Of a DNA stretch of 64,000 nucleotides, positions 46,452 to 55,714 are shown piece after piece. The stretch comes from Streptomyces sp. NBC_00448 (GTDB taxonomy: Bacteria; Actinomycetota; Actinomycetes; Streptomycetales; Streptomycetaceae), in contig NZ_CP107913.1 of NCBI RefSeq assembly GCF_036014115.1, positions 9,566,501 to 9,630,500 on the forward strand, read 5' to 3'. Position 1 is the first letter of the stretch; every line of letters starts with the position of its first letter. The notes under the pieces were generated by a model, which was not told the DNA's origin, did no database searches, and worked only from the letters and a program-made list of their open reading frames with translations. Both the position numbers and the translations under genes were made by a program.

Positions 46452-49400
46452 GTGGGCCAGGAGTTAATCGGTGGTCGGTTCCGCTTCGTAGGGGCCATCG
46501 GCTCGGGGAACATGGGGGAGGTCAACAAAGCGGAGGACCTTCTGGCCGCTGCGGGAAGCCCGGAACGCACCGTCGCGGTGAAGACGATCCTTCGACGCCG
46601 CTCCGGTGTGCTGGTGGATACCCGGGCCGACACCAAGGCCGTGGACCGCTTCGCCCGCGAAGTGCGCATCATGCGGCGCTTGGACCACCCGCACCTCACC
46701 CGTCTTATCGACGGCGGTGTGGATGACTCCCACGGTGGCCTGCCTTACCTTGCGATGGAGTACCTCGACGGTGAGACCCTGCGTGATCTCATTACGGAGG
46801 AGCAGCAACTGCCCGTCCCCTGGGCCGCTGCCATCGGCGTCCAGATAGCCGACGGACTGTCAGCCGCGCATGCCGCCGGCATCGTGCACCGCGATCTGAA
46901 GCCCGCCAACGTGATGCTGACCCGCGGTGGCACCGTCAAGATCCTTGACTTCGGCATGGGCCGCATCGTCGACGACCCGCAGGAGGCCGACCTCACCAGC
47001 ACCGGTGTCGCCGTCGGCACTGCCCGCTACATGGCGCCGGAGCAGTTCGAGGCCAAGCAGGTCACACAGGCCGCGGATCTGTACGCGCTGGGCTGTGTCC
47101 TGTACGAGATGCTGACCGGAGTTCCGCCGTTCGTCAGCGAGGTGCGCCAGGAACTCGGGCACAAGCACCTTCACCAGGCCCCGACCCCGGTGCGCCTCAT
47201 CCGGTCCGACGTTCCGGCCGAACTCGCCCGTCTCGTTGACCGCCTCCTGGCCAAGGGCCCGGCCGATCGTCCCGCCGACGCCGTCGCCGTCCGCGACGCG
47301 CTCCTCCCACTGGCCCTCGACGGTGACATCCCGCAGCTCCCGGCCTGGGACGCGTTCGACCCCGTGCGGGCCCTGCGGGCCTCCCGGCCCGCCCCCTCTG
47401 CGGCCCCCGTTATGGTCTCCGAGCCGTCCGCCTGCGATGCGGTCCGTCCCGGTTCTGCCCCGGCCGGCATGGATGTGTTCGGCGTCCACCGCAAGCTCAT
47501 CGAGGACTACCGCGCCTTCACCGAGGGCGGCACCGTTGTCCGCGACGACCGCGTCGCGGCGTTCGTTGAGGAGGATCTGAGCGCCAAGTCGCAGTGGCCC
47601 GACCCCTGGCTGTCGCTGAACCCGTTCTTCGCCGGCGGCGGCACCGTCCTGGAACTTGCCGGGCAGGGCGTGCTGCACGAGGAGTGCGCACGCATCTTCC
47701 AGGCCAAGAAGACCGGGGGCGGCACGGTGTGCGACGGCCGTCCGCTGACCTTGCATCAGCACCAGCGCGAAGCGGTGGAGGCAGCCCGCTCGGGTGAGTC
47801 GTATGTGCTGACCACCGGCACCGGCTCCGGCAAGTCCCTTGCCTACATCGTGCCGATCGTCGACAAGGTCCTCAAGGACCGTGAGACCGAGGGCCCCAAA
47901 GCCGGCAAGCGGGTGCGGGCGATCATCGTCTATCCGATGAACGCCCTCGCCAACAGCCAGCTCAAGGAGCTGGAGAAGTACCTGCGCGACGGTTACGGAG
48001 CAGGCCGCGAGCCGGTCACCTTCGCCCGCTACACCGGTCAGGAGGACGACGCCCGCCGCAGGGAGATCCGCGACAACCCGCCGGACATCATCCTCACCAA
48101 CTACGTGATGCTGGAGCTGATGCTCACCCGGCCCGACGACCGTAGGAGCCTCATCAAGATGGCCAGCGGTCTGCAGTTCCTGGTCTTCGACGAGTTGCAC
48201 ACCTACCGCGGCCGCCAGGGCGCCGATGTCGCCCTGCTCATCCGCCGCGTCCGCGAGGCCTGCCAGGCCGATGCGCTCCAGTGCGTCGGTACCTCCGCGA
48301 CCATGTCCACCGAGGGAACGCTGGAGGAGCAGAAGAAGGTCGTCGCGGACGTCGCCTCCACCCTGTTCGGGACCAAGGTCCGTCCCGAGCATGTCATCGG
48401 TGAGACCCTGATCCGGGCCACCGGCAACGTCCCGGACACCGTTTCCGCCGAGCGTCTCCAGGCACCAGCGGCCCCGCGTGCCTACGGCGACCTCGTCCGC
48501 GACCCCCTGGCGCGGTGGATCGAGACCCGCTTCGGCCTGGCCACCGACGCGACCACCGGCCGGCTCGTCCGCCAGAGGCCTGCCAAGATCGAGGAGGCCG
48601 CGCAGGAGCTTGCCGAGCACAGCGGCTTATCCGCGGAGCAGTGCGCCGCCGCTGTCCGCGCCACCCTGGAAGCCGGATCGCAGGCCCGCCACCCCGTCAC
48701 CGAGCGGCCGCTGTTCGCTTTCCGTCTGCACCAGTTCCTGTCCAAGGGCGACACCGTCTACGTGACGCTGGAGGACAAGTCCACTCGCTACCTCACCCGC
48801 GCCTACCAGCTCGAACAGCCCGGCAGCGGCGGCAAACTGCTGATGCCGCTCGCCTTTTGCCGCGAGTGCGGGCAGGAGTACCTGACGGTCTGGCGCGACG
48901 AGAAGAACGGCGACGTGCGCTACGAGGCGCGCCGCGACACCGCCGCGACCGGCGGCCGCCAGGGCGACGGCTACCTCTACATCGACCCCGACCGCCCGTG
49001 GCCCGCCAACCCGCAGTACGCCGTCGACGACCGCCGGCTGCCCGAGTCCTGGCTGGAGCTGGACGCCGCAGGCCAGGAGGTCGTCAAGAAGACCTACCGC
49101 GACCGCGTCCCGCGCGCGGTGACCGTCGACGCGCACGGCTACGAGGGCAGGGGCGAGCTGCACGCCGCGTTCATCCCCTCGCCCTTCCTGTTCTGCCTGC
49201 ACTGCGGCGTCGCCTACGAGCAGACCCGCGGCAAGGACTTCGCGAAGCTGGCCACGCTCGACCAGGAGGGGCGTTCCTCGGCGACCTCCCTCATATCGGC
49301 CTCCGTGGTGCGGTCCCTGAAGTCGGTGCCCGAACAGGCCCTGGACAAGGAGGCGCGCAAGCTCCTCACGTTCGTCGACAACCGCCAGGACGCCTCCCTG

Positions 49401-52400
49401 CAGGCCGGCCACTTCAACGACTTCGTCCAGATCACGCAACTGCGCGGCGCCCTGTACCGGGCAGCACTGGACGCGGGGGAGGAGGGCCTGCGTCACGAAG
49501 AGCTCGCCTTGTGCGTCACGAACGGGATCGGCCTGGCGCCCCTCGACTACACGGGCGAGAGCGACCTTGCGCCCTCACTGGCCCGCAGCGCGGCGAAGAC
49601 CCTTCGCGATGTGATCGCCTTCCGGCTCTACCTGGACCTGGAGCGCGGCTGGCGCATCACCATGCCCAACCTGGAGCAGACCGGCCTGCTGGAGATCGAC
49701 TACGAGGACCTGGCATGGGTCGCCGGCACGCAGGGCCGCTGGACCAATGCCCACCAGGCGCTGCGCGACGCCGACCCCGCCCTGCGCGCCGAAGTGACGA
49801 AGGCGCTGCTCAACGAGATGCGCCGGGCCCTGGCCATCGACGTCTCCTACTTCCGCGACGACTTCGACTCGCTCCAGCGGGCCAGCGAGGAGCGCCTCAT
49901 CGATCCCTGGGTACTCTCCCCCTCCGACAAGCCCAGGATCGGCACCGCATACCCGCACCCCTCCCGTCCCGGCCTGGACCGCGCGAGCCTGTTCCTGTCG
50001 GCGCGCGGCAAGTTCGGCAAGTACCTGCAGCGCACCGACCGGGCCTTCAAGAAGCTCGGCAACGAGGACCTCCAGCTCGTCATCGAGGACTTGCTGAAGG
50101 TCCTCGCCACGGCCGGCCTGGTCAAGGAGGTCGCCGACACCCCGCGGCGGGCCGGCCGCTTCCACCGCCCGACGGGACCCGCGGTCACCGGCTACCGGGT
50201 CGCCGCCCAGTCCCTGATCTGGCGTGCGGGCAAGGGCGAGACAGGAGCCCACGACCCTCTGACCCGCACCTACCAGAGCGGCGACGGCCCGCGCGTCAAC
50301 ACCTTCTTCCGCGAGCTGTACCAGAGCGCGGCCGCCGAGCTGGCCGGCCTGTTCGCCCGCGAGCACACCGCGCAGGTGGCCCCGGAGGAGCGCGAGCGGC
50401 GCGAGGAGGCGTTCCGCAAGGCCGAGCTGAAGCTGCTCTACTGCTCGCCGACGATGGAGCTCGGCGTCGACATCTCCTCGCTGAACGCGGTGATGATGCG
50501 CAACGTCCCGCCGACGCCCGCCAACTACGCCCAGCGCAGCGGCCGCGCCGGCCGCAGCGGCCAGCCCGCCCTCGTCACCACGTACTGTGCGACGGGCAAC
50601 AGCCACGACCAGTACTACTTCCGCCGCTCCGAGCGCATGGTCGCCGGCGCCGTCGCGCCCCCGCGCCTGGACCTCGCCAACGAAGACCTGGTCCTGTCTC
50701 ACCTCCAGGGCATCTGGATCGCGGAGACCGGCCTGAAGCTGGGCCGCGCCTTACCCCAGGTCCTCGATGTCTCGTTCGCCGACACAGGGGAACGCCCCCA
50801 GCCCGAGCTGAGGCTCCTGCCGGACTTCCTCGCCGCCTCCCTCGACGCTGACGCGCAGCGCCGCACGGTCGATTCCGCGCTGCGGGTACTCGCCCCCCTG
50901 CTGCCGAAGTTCGCCGAGACCACGTGGTGGCACGACGACTGGATACAGGACCGCGTAACGACCGTGCCCGAACGGTTCGACCGGGCCTTCGACCGGTGGC
51001 GTGACCTGTTCACGGCCGCGCTCGACGACCAGTACATCCAGAACAAGCGCCGCCTCGACTACAGCCTGACGGAGGGCGATCGGATCCGGGCCAACGCCCG
51101 TCGCCGCGAGGCAGAGACCCAGCTGAACCTGCTGATGAACGAGAGCGCTGACAGCAAGTCGGTCCTGTCCGACTTCAACCCATACCGCTACCTCGCCTCC
51201 GAGGGCTTCCTGCCCGGCTACTCCTTCCCACGCCTGCCGCTCGCCGCTTACATTCCCACAACCGGCCGCCGCCGCGGCGAGGGCGACTACCTGCAGCGTC
51301 CCCGCTTCCTCGCCATCCGCGAGTTCGGCCCCGGGTCGCTCATCTACCATGAGGGCGCCCGCTACCAGGTCACGCGCATCCAGCTCCCGCCGGACGCCTC
51401 GGGCGATCTCGCCACCACCGAGGCCCGCCGCTGCGCGAGCTGCGGCTACCACCACGACCCCAAAGAGCGCGCCGACCGCTGCGAGATGTGCGCCGAGCCC
51501 CTGGGCTCGGCCACGTACGGCCTTCTGCACCTGCACACCGTCTACACCACCCGCCGCGAGCGGATCTCCTCCGACGAGGAAGAGCGCCGCCGCGCCGGCT
51601 TCCGCCTGGAGACCTCGTACCGTTTCCAGGACCACGGCACCCGCAAGGGCCGCCAGGACGCCATGGTCGCCGACACGTCGGGGAAGCCGATCGCACAGGT
51701 GGCGTACGGCGACTCGGCGACCGTCCGGATCACCAACACCGGCCGCGTCCGGGCGAAGAAGGACGAGCCCGCCGGCTACTGGCTCGACCTCGGCGACGGC
51801 CGCTGGATGAACGACAAGGACGCCTCCGAAGCGTCCGGCGACACCAGCGAGATGCCCCGCATCGACGCCGACGGCAACGAGAAGCGCCGCAAGAAACGCG
51901 TCATCCCTTACGTCGAGGACCGCCGCAACGTCCTCGTTGCCACCCTCGACGAGCCGCTGCCCGAGCCGATCGCGCTGTCGCTGATGTACGCCCTGGAGCG
52001 GGGTATCGAGGCCACCTTCGAGCTGGAGGACTCCGAGCTCAGCAGCGAACTCCTCCCGCCGGACGACGGCCCGCGCGACCGCATCCTGTTCACGGAGGCC
52101 GCCGAGGGCGGCGCGGGCGTGCTCCGCCGCCTCCAGTCGGAGAAGGACGCCCTGGCGAAGGCGGCCTTGCAGGCGCTCGCCATCTGCCACTTCGACGAGG
52201 ACGGCAACGACCTGGGCGGCCCGCACCCTGACCGGCCGTGTGCCCGCGGCTGCTACGAGTGCCTCCTGACCTACGGCAACCAGCTGAACCACGTCCAGAT
52301 CGACCGGCACACCGTGAAGGACCTGCTGCTGCGGCTCGCGTCAGCGACGGCGACGCGCGAAAGGCGCGGCGAGTCGCGGTCGGAGCAGTTCAAGCGGCTG

Positions 52401-52751
52401 CTGGAGCAGACTTCCGGCGCGCCGACCCCGGTCGAGGTCGCTGCCGGCGAGGCCATCGCCCAGGACGACCTGCTGACCTGGCTCAAGGCCAAGGGGCTGC
52501 GCCTCCCCGACGACGGCGCCACGCTGATCACCGAGGCGAACGCCCAGGCCGACTACGTGTACCGCCTGGGGAGCGCCAACCTCGCCGTCTTCGTCGACCT
52601 GCCCGGCACGGAGATGACGGCCCTGCGCGACGAGGACGCCGAGGAGCGACTGCTCGACGCCGGCTGGGACGTCGTCCGCTTCCCGCACGACGCCGACTGG
52701 GACGCCATCGCCGCCGAGCGCCCCCGCGACTTCGGCACCGCCGCCCACTGA
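46452..52751 (+). CDS. Ser/Thr protein kinase fused to a DEAD/DEAH-DUF1998 helicase (DISARM DrmA/B- or Druantia DruE-like)
   Basis: This is a single 2,099-residue protein from the GTG at 46452, with GAGGAGG five bases upstream. Residues 8-285 are a Hanks-type kinase with all key residues: GSGNMGEV loop, Lys44 in VAVKTIL, HRDLKPANV (Asp148) and DFG (Asp166). A superfamily-2 helicase starts near 435: Walker A TTGTGSGKS (about 454), DELH in FLVFDELHTYRG (about 578), VGTSATMS, and motif VI QRSGRAGRSGQ (about 1361). A DUF1998-type region has C-x2-C pairs CASCGY and CEMC (about 1660) and CARGCYECLLTYGNQ (about 1929). The last 80 residues (YVYRLGSANLAVFVDLPG ... LLDAGWDVVRFP) resemble a degenerate endonuclease-like end seen in such helicases. 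It heads the operon with the SNF2 and methylase genes. The fused kinase is unusual. Confidence 0.88.
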   Translation: MGQELIGGRFRFVGAIGSGNMGEVNKAEDLLAAAGSPERTVAVKTILRRRSGVLVDTRADTKAVDRFAREVRIMRRLDHPHLTRLIDGGVDDSHGGLPYLAMEYLDGETLRDLITEEQQLPVPWAAAIGVQIADGLSAAHAAGIVHRDLKPANVMLTRGGTVKILDFGMGRIVDDPQEADLTSTGVAVGTARYMAPEQFEAKQVTQAADLYALGCVLYEMLTGVPPFVSEVRQELGHKHLHQAPTPVRLIRSDVPAELARLVDRLLAKGPADRPADAVAVRDALLPLALDGDIPQLPAWDAFDPVRALRASRPAPSAAPVMVSEPSACDAVRPGSAPAGMDVFGVHRKLIEDYRAFTEGGTVVRDDRVAAFVEEDLSAKSQWPDPWLSLNPFFAGGGTVLELAGQGVLHEECARIFQAKKTGGGTVCDGRPLTLHQHQREAVEAARSGESYVLTTGTGSGKSLAYIVPIVDKVLKDRETEGPKAGKRVRAIIVYPMNALANSQLKELEKYLRDGYGAGREPVTFARYTGQEDDARRREIRDNPPDIILTNYVMLELMLTRPDDRRSLIKMASGLQFLVFDELHTYRGRQGADVALLIRRVREACQADALQCVGTSATMSTEGTLEEQKKVVADVASTLFGTKVRPEHVIGETLIRATGNVPDTVSAERLQAPAAPRAYGDLVRDPLARWIETRFGLATDATTGRLVRQRPAKIEEAAQELAEHSGLSAEQCAAAVRATLEAGSQARHPVTERPLFAFRLHQFLSKGDTVYVTLEDKSTRYLTRAYQLEQPGSGGKLLMPLAFCRECGQEYLTVWRDEKNGDVRYEARRDTAATGGRQGDGYLYIDPDRPWPANPQYAVDDRRLPESWLELDAAGQEVVKKTYRDRVPRAVTVDAHGYEGRGELHAAFIPSPFLFCLHCGVAYEQTRGKDFAKLATLDQEGRSSATSLISASVVRSLKSVPEQALDKEARKLLTFVDNRQDASLQAGHFNDFVQITQLRGALYRAALDAGEEGLRHEELALCVTNGIGLAPLDYTGESDLAPSLARSAAKTLRDVIAFRLYLDLERGWRITMPNLEQTGLLEIDYEDLAWVAGTQGRWTNAHQALRDADPALRAEVTKALLNEMRRALAIDVSYFRDDFDSLQRASEERLIDPWVLSPSDKPRIGTAYPHPSRPGLDRASLFLSARGKFGKYLQRTDRAFKKLGNEDLQLVIEDLLKVLATAGLVKEVADTPRRAGRFHRPTGPAVTGYRVAAQSLIWRAGKGETGAHDPLTRTYQSGDGPRVNTFFRELYQSAAAELAGLFAREHTAQVAPEERERREEAFRKAELKLLYCSPTMELGVDISSLNAVMMRNVPPTPANYAQRSGRAGRSGQPALVTTYCATGNSHDQYYFRRSERMVAGAVAPPRLDLANEDLVLSHLQGIWIAETGLKLGRALPQVLDVSFADTGERPQPELRLLPDFLAASLDADAQRRTVDSALRVLAPLLPKFAETTWWHDDWIQDRVTTVPERFDRAFDRWRDLFTAALDDQYIQNKRRLDYSLTEGDRIRANARRREAETQLNLLMNESADSKSVLSDFNPYRYLASEGFLPGYSFPRLPLAAYIPTTGRRRGEGDYLQRPRFLAIREFGPGSLIYHEGARYQVTRIQLPPDASGDLATTEARRCASCGYHHDPKERADRCEMCAEPLGSATYGLLHLHTVYTTRRERISSDEEERRRAGFRLETSYRFQDHGTRKGRQDAMVADTSGKPIAQVAYGDSATVRITNTGRVRAKKDEPAGYWLDLGDGRWMNDKDASEASGDTSEMPRIDADGNEKRRKKRVIPYVEDRRNVLVATLDEPLPEPIALSLMYALERGIEATFELEDSELSSELLPPDDGPRDRILFTEAAEGGAGVLRRLQSEKDALAKAALQALAICHFDEDGNDLGGPHPDRPCARGCYECLLTYGNQLNHVQIDRHTVKDLLLRLASATATRERRGESRSEQFKRLLEQTSGAPTPVEVAAGEAIAQDDLLTWLKAKGLRLPDDGATLITEANAQADYVYRLGSANLAVFVDLPGTEMTALRDEDAEERLLDAGWDVVRFPHDADWDAIAAERPRDFGTAAH

Positions 52752-52783
52752 CGCCCGATCACCACAAGGACGCGACGACTCAC

Positions 52784-55714
52784 ATGGCACTCACCTACTC
52801 CGCCGGTTCCCTGGTGACGGCACGCGGCCGCGAATGGGTGGTGCTCCCCGAGAGCGCCCCCGACATGCTCGTCCTCCGCCCCCTCGGCGGCTCCGACGAC
52901 GACATCGCCGCCGTCTTCCCCACCTTCGAGGAGGTCAAGGGCGCCGAATTCGCCGCGCCCGAGCCCTCCGACCTCGGCGACCAGCGCGCCGCCGGCCTGC
53001 TGCGCACCGCACTGCGCATCGGCTTCCGCTCCGGCGCCGGCCCCTTCCGCTCGCTCGCGGGCATCGCCGTGGAGCCCCGCGCGTACCAGCTCGTCCCGCT
53101 GCTCATGGCCCTGCGCCAGCAGACCGTACGCATGCTCATCTCCGACGACGTCGGCATCGGCAAGACGATCGAAGCGGGTCTCATCGCCAGCGAACTGCTC
53201 GCCCAGGGCGAGGCGACCGGCCTCGCCGTGCTCTGCTCGCCCGCGCTCGCCGAGCAGTGGCAGGGCGAACTGCGCACCAAGTTCGGCATCGACGCCGAAC
53301 TCGTCCTCGCCTCCACGGTCTCGCGCCTGGAACGCGGCCTGGACCTCGGCCAGTCCCTCTTCGACAAGTACCCACACGTCATCGTCTCCACGGACTTCAT
53401 CAAATCCACCCGCCACCGCGACGACTTCGTGCGCCACTGCCCCGACCTGGTGATCGTGGACGAGGCCCACACCTGCGTCGCGGCCGACGACACATCCACG
53501 AACACCCAGGACCAGCTGCGCTACGAACTCCTCAAGCGCGTCTCGGCGGACGCCGGCCGCCACCTTCTGCTGGTCACGGCGACGCCCCACTCCGGCAAGG
53601 AATCCGCGTTCCGTAACCTGCTCGGCCTGGTCAAGCCCGAACTGGCGAAAGTGAACCTGGACAGCGAAGCGGGCCGCGTCCTGCTGGCCCAGCACTTCGT
53701 CGCGCGCAAGCGGGCCGACGTACGCCAGTACCTCACCAAGGCAGACGGCCTCAGCGACGACAGCCTCGCCGAGAAGACCGCGTTCCCCTCGGACCGCTAC
53801 TTCAAGGACGAGACCTACAAGCTCGCCCCCGCCTACCGCGCCCTGCTCGACGACGCCATCGCCTACGCCAGCGACCGCGTCGAGGCCGCCGGCTCCCAGG
53901 GCAGGCGCGAGGCCCGGATCGCCTGGTGGTCCGCGATCGCCCTGCTGCGCTCCCTGGTCTCCTCGCCCCGCGCCGCCGCACAGACCCTGCGCACCCGCTC
54001 GGCCGCTGCGGTCGCCGCCTCCGCCGAGGAAGCCGACCGGCTGGGCGCCCCGCTGACCAGCGACTCCGCCGACAGCGACGCCCTGGAGGGCATGGACGTC
54101 GCCCCGGGCGCCGAGACCGAGGAGCACGCGGGATCACGGCTCGCCGAACTCGCCACGCGCGCCACCGAGCTGGAAGGCCCGGAGCAGGACCTGAAGCTGA
54201 AGGCGCTCATCAAGCACCTCAAGGCACTGCTCGCCGACGGCTACAACCCGATCGTGTTCTGCCGCTACATCCCGACCGCCGAATACCTCGCCGACCAGCT
54301 CGCCAACGACCCGGAGACCAAGAAGCGCGGTCCGCTCGGCGCCAAGACCGTCGTCAAGGCCGTCACCGGCACCCTCTCCCCGCAGCAGCGCCTCCAGCGG
54401 ATCGAGGAACTGGCGACCGAGGCAGGCGAGGACGCCGCCGCCCGCCGCGTCCTGATCGCCACCGACTGCCTCTCCGAGGGCGTCAACCTCCAGCACCACT
54501 TCGACGCCGTCCTCCACTACGACCTGGCCTGGAACCCGACCCGCCACGACCAGCGCGAGGGCCGCGTCGACCGGTACGGCCAGAAGAAGGACCAGGTCCG
54601 CGTCATCACCCTGTACGGCGACGACAACGGCATCGACGGCAAGGTCCTCGAAGTCCTCATCAAGAAGCACCGCCAGATCAAGAAGGACCTCGGCATCTCC
54701 GTCTCCGTGCCCGACGAGATGTCCACCGGCGTCACGGACGCCATCGTCGAGTGGCTGCTGCTGCGCGGCCGCCAGGGCGAACAGGAGACCCTGTTCGGCT
54801 CCGACGCCCTCCAGCAGAGCTTCGCCGACCTGGAACAGGACTGGAACTCGGCCGCCGAACGCGAGAAGGCCTCCCGCTCCCGCTTCGCCCAGCGCTCCAT
54901 CCACCCCGAGGACGTCGCCCGCGAGGTCGCCTCCGTGCGCGAGGCCCTCGGCAGCGCCGGCGAGATCGCCACCTTCGTACGCGACTGCCTGAACGCCCTC
55001 GGCGGCGTACTGCGCGTTACGGGCGCGGACTTCACCGCCGAGGTCGGCGGCACTCCGGCCGGCCTGCGCGACGCGCTCGCCCCGGTCGTCGGCGCGGACA
55101 TCATCGAGAAGGACCGCCCCATTCCGTTCCGGGCCGACCCCGCGGTGGCGCGCGGCGAAGCCGCCCTCGTCCGCACCGACCCGGTCGTCGGCGCCCTGGC
55201 CGGACATGTCCTGAACGCGGCACTGGACACCCAGGCCGACGGCGTCCGCCCGGCCCGCCGCTGCGGCGTCATCACGACGGACGCGGTCGCCACCCGCACG
55301 ACGCTGCTGCTCGTGCGCTACCGCTTCCACCTCACGCTGCCCTCGCGCAGCGGCGACAAGCAGCTCGTGGCGGAGGACGCCCGCCTGCTCGCCTTCCACG
55401 GCTCACCGAAGAACGCGCAGTGGCTGACGCAGGAACAGGCCGTGGCACTGCTCGACGCCACCGCCACCACGAACACGGCCCCGGACTTCGGGATGCGGAC
55501 CATGACCCGCATCCTCGCCCAGCTTCCCGAGGTGACCGGCTACCTGGAGTCGTACGGCGACGAGCTCGCCGCCGGCCTCGACGAGTCCCACCGCCGCGTC
55601 CGCAAGGCCGCCGACGACATCGTCCGAGGCCTTCGCGTCACCGCCCAGAAGCCCGCCGACATCCTCGGCGTCTACGTCTACCTGCCCGCCGCCGTGTCCG
55701 GAGAGGCCGCCTGA
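52784..55714 (+). CDS. drmD: SNF2-type helicase, DISARM DrmD-like
   Basis: The ATG at 52784 gives 976 residues, starting 32 bp after the kinase-helicase stop. The SNF2/RapA-like ATPase is complete: motif I SDDVGIGKTIEAGL (about 121), DEAH in LVIVDEAHTCVA (about 225), TATPHSGK, and C-terminal motifs CLSEGVNLQ and HDQREGRVDRYGQ (about 590). The N-terminal 60 residues carry the small domain (LVTARGREWVVLPES) found in DrmD-like proteins, and a long helical C-terminal region follows the helicase. In DISARM, DrmD works with the methylase DrmMI in the class 1 gene set, and that neighbourhood is reproduced here. The symbol is a best guess from domain order and the next gene. Its stop overlaps the methylase start (TGATG). 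Confidence 0.82.
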   Translation: MALTYSAGSLVTARGREWVVLPESAPDMLVLRPLGGSDDDIAAVFPTFEEVKGAEFAAPEPSDLGDQRAAGLLRTALRIGFRSGAGPFRSLAGIAVEPRAYQLVPLLMALRQQTVRMLISDDVGIGKTIEAGLIASELLAQGEATGLAVLCSPALAEQWQGELRTKFGIDAELVLASTVSRLERGLDLGQSLFDKYPHVIVSTDFIKSTRHRDDFVRHCPDLVIVDEAHTCVAADDTSTNTQDQLRYELLKRVSADAGRHLLLVTATPHSGKESAFRNLLGLVKPELAKVNLDSEAGRVLLAQHFVARKRADVRQYLTKADGLSDDSLAEKTAFPSDRYFKDETYKLAPAYRALLDDAIAYASDRVEAAGSQGRREARIAWWSAIALLRSLVSSPRAAAQTLRTRSAAAVAASAEEADRLGAPLTSDSADSDALEGMDVAPGAETEEHAGSRLAELATRATELEGPEQDLKLKALIKHLKALLADGYNPIVFCRYIPTAEYLADQLANDPETKKRGPLGAKTVVKAVTGTLSPQQRLQRIEELATEAGEDAAARRVLIATDCLSEGVNLQHHFDAVLHYDLAWNPTRHDQREGRVDRYGQKKDQVRVITLYGDDNGIDGKVLEVLIKKHRQIKKDLGISVSVPDEMSTGVTDAIVEWLLLRGRQGEQETLFGSDALQQSFADLEQDWNSAAEREKASRSRFAQRSIHPEDVAREVASVREALGSAGEIATFVRDCLNALGGVLRVTGADFTAEVGGTPAGLRDALAPVVGADIIEKDRPIPFRADPAVARGEAALVRTDPVVGALAGHVLNAALDTQADGVRPARRCGVITTDAVATRTTLLLVRYRFHLTLPSRSGDKQLVAEDARLLAFHGSPKNAQWLTQEQAVALLDATATTNTAPDFGMRTMTRILAQLPEVTGYLESYGDELAAGLDESHRRVRKAADDIVRGLRVTAQKPADILGVYVYLPAAVSGEAA

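Noticed and set aside
48515-50851. 778-codon frame inside the kinase-helicase gene
   Set aside because: It is out of frame with the helicase motifs and almost entirely Arg/Pro/Ala.
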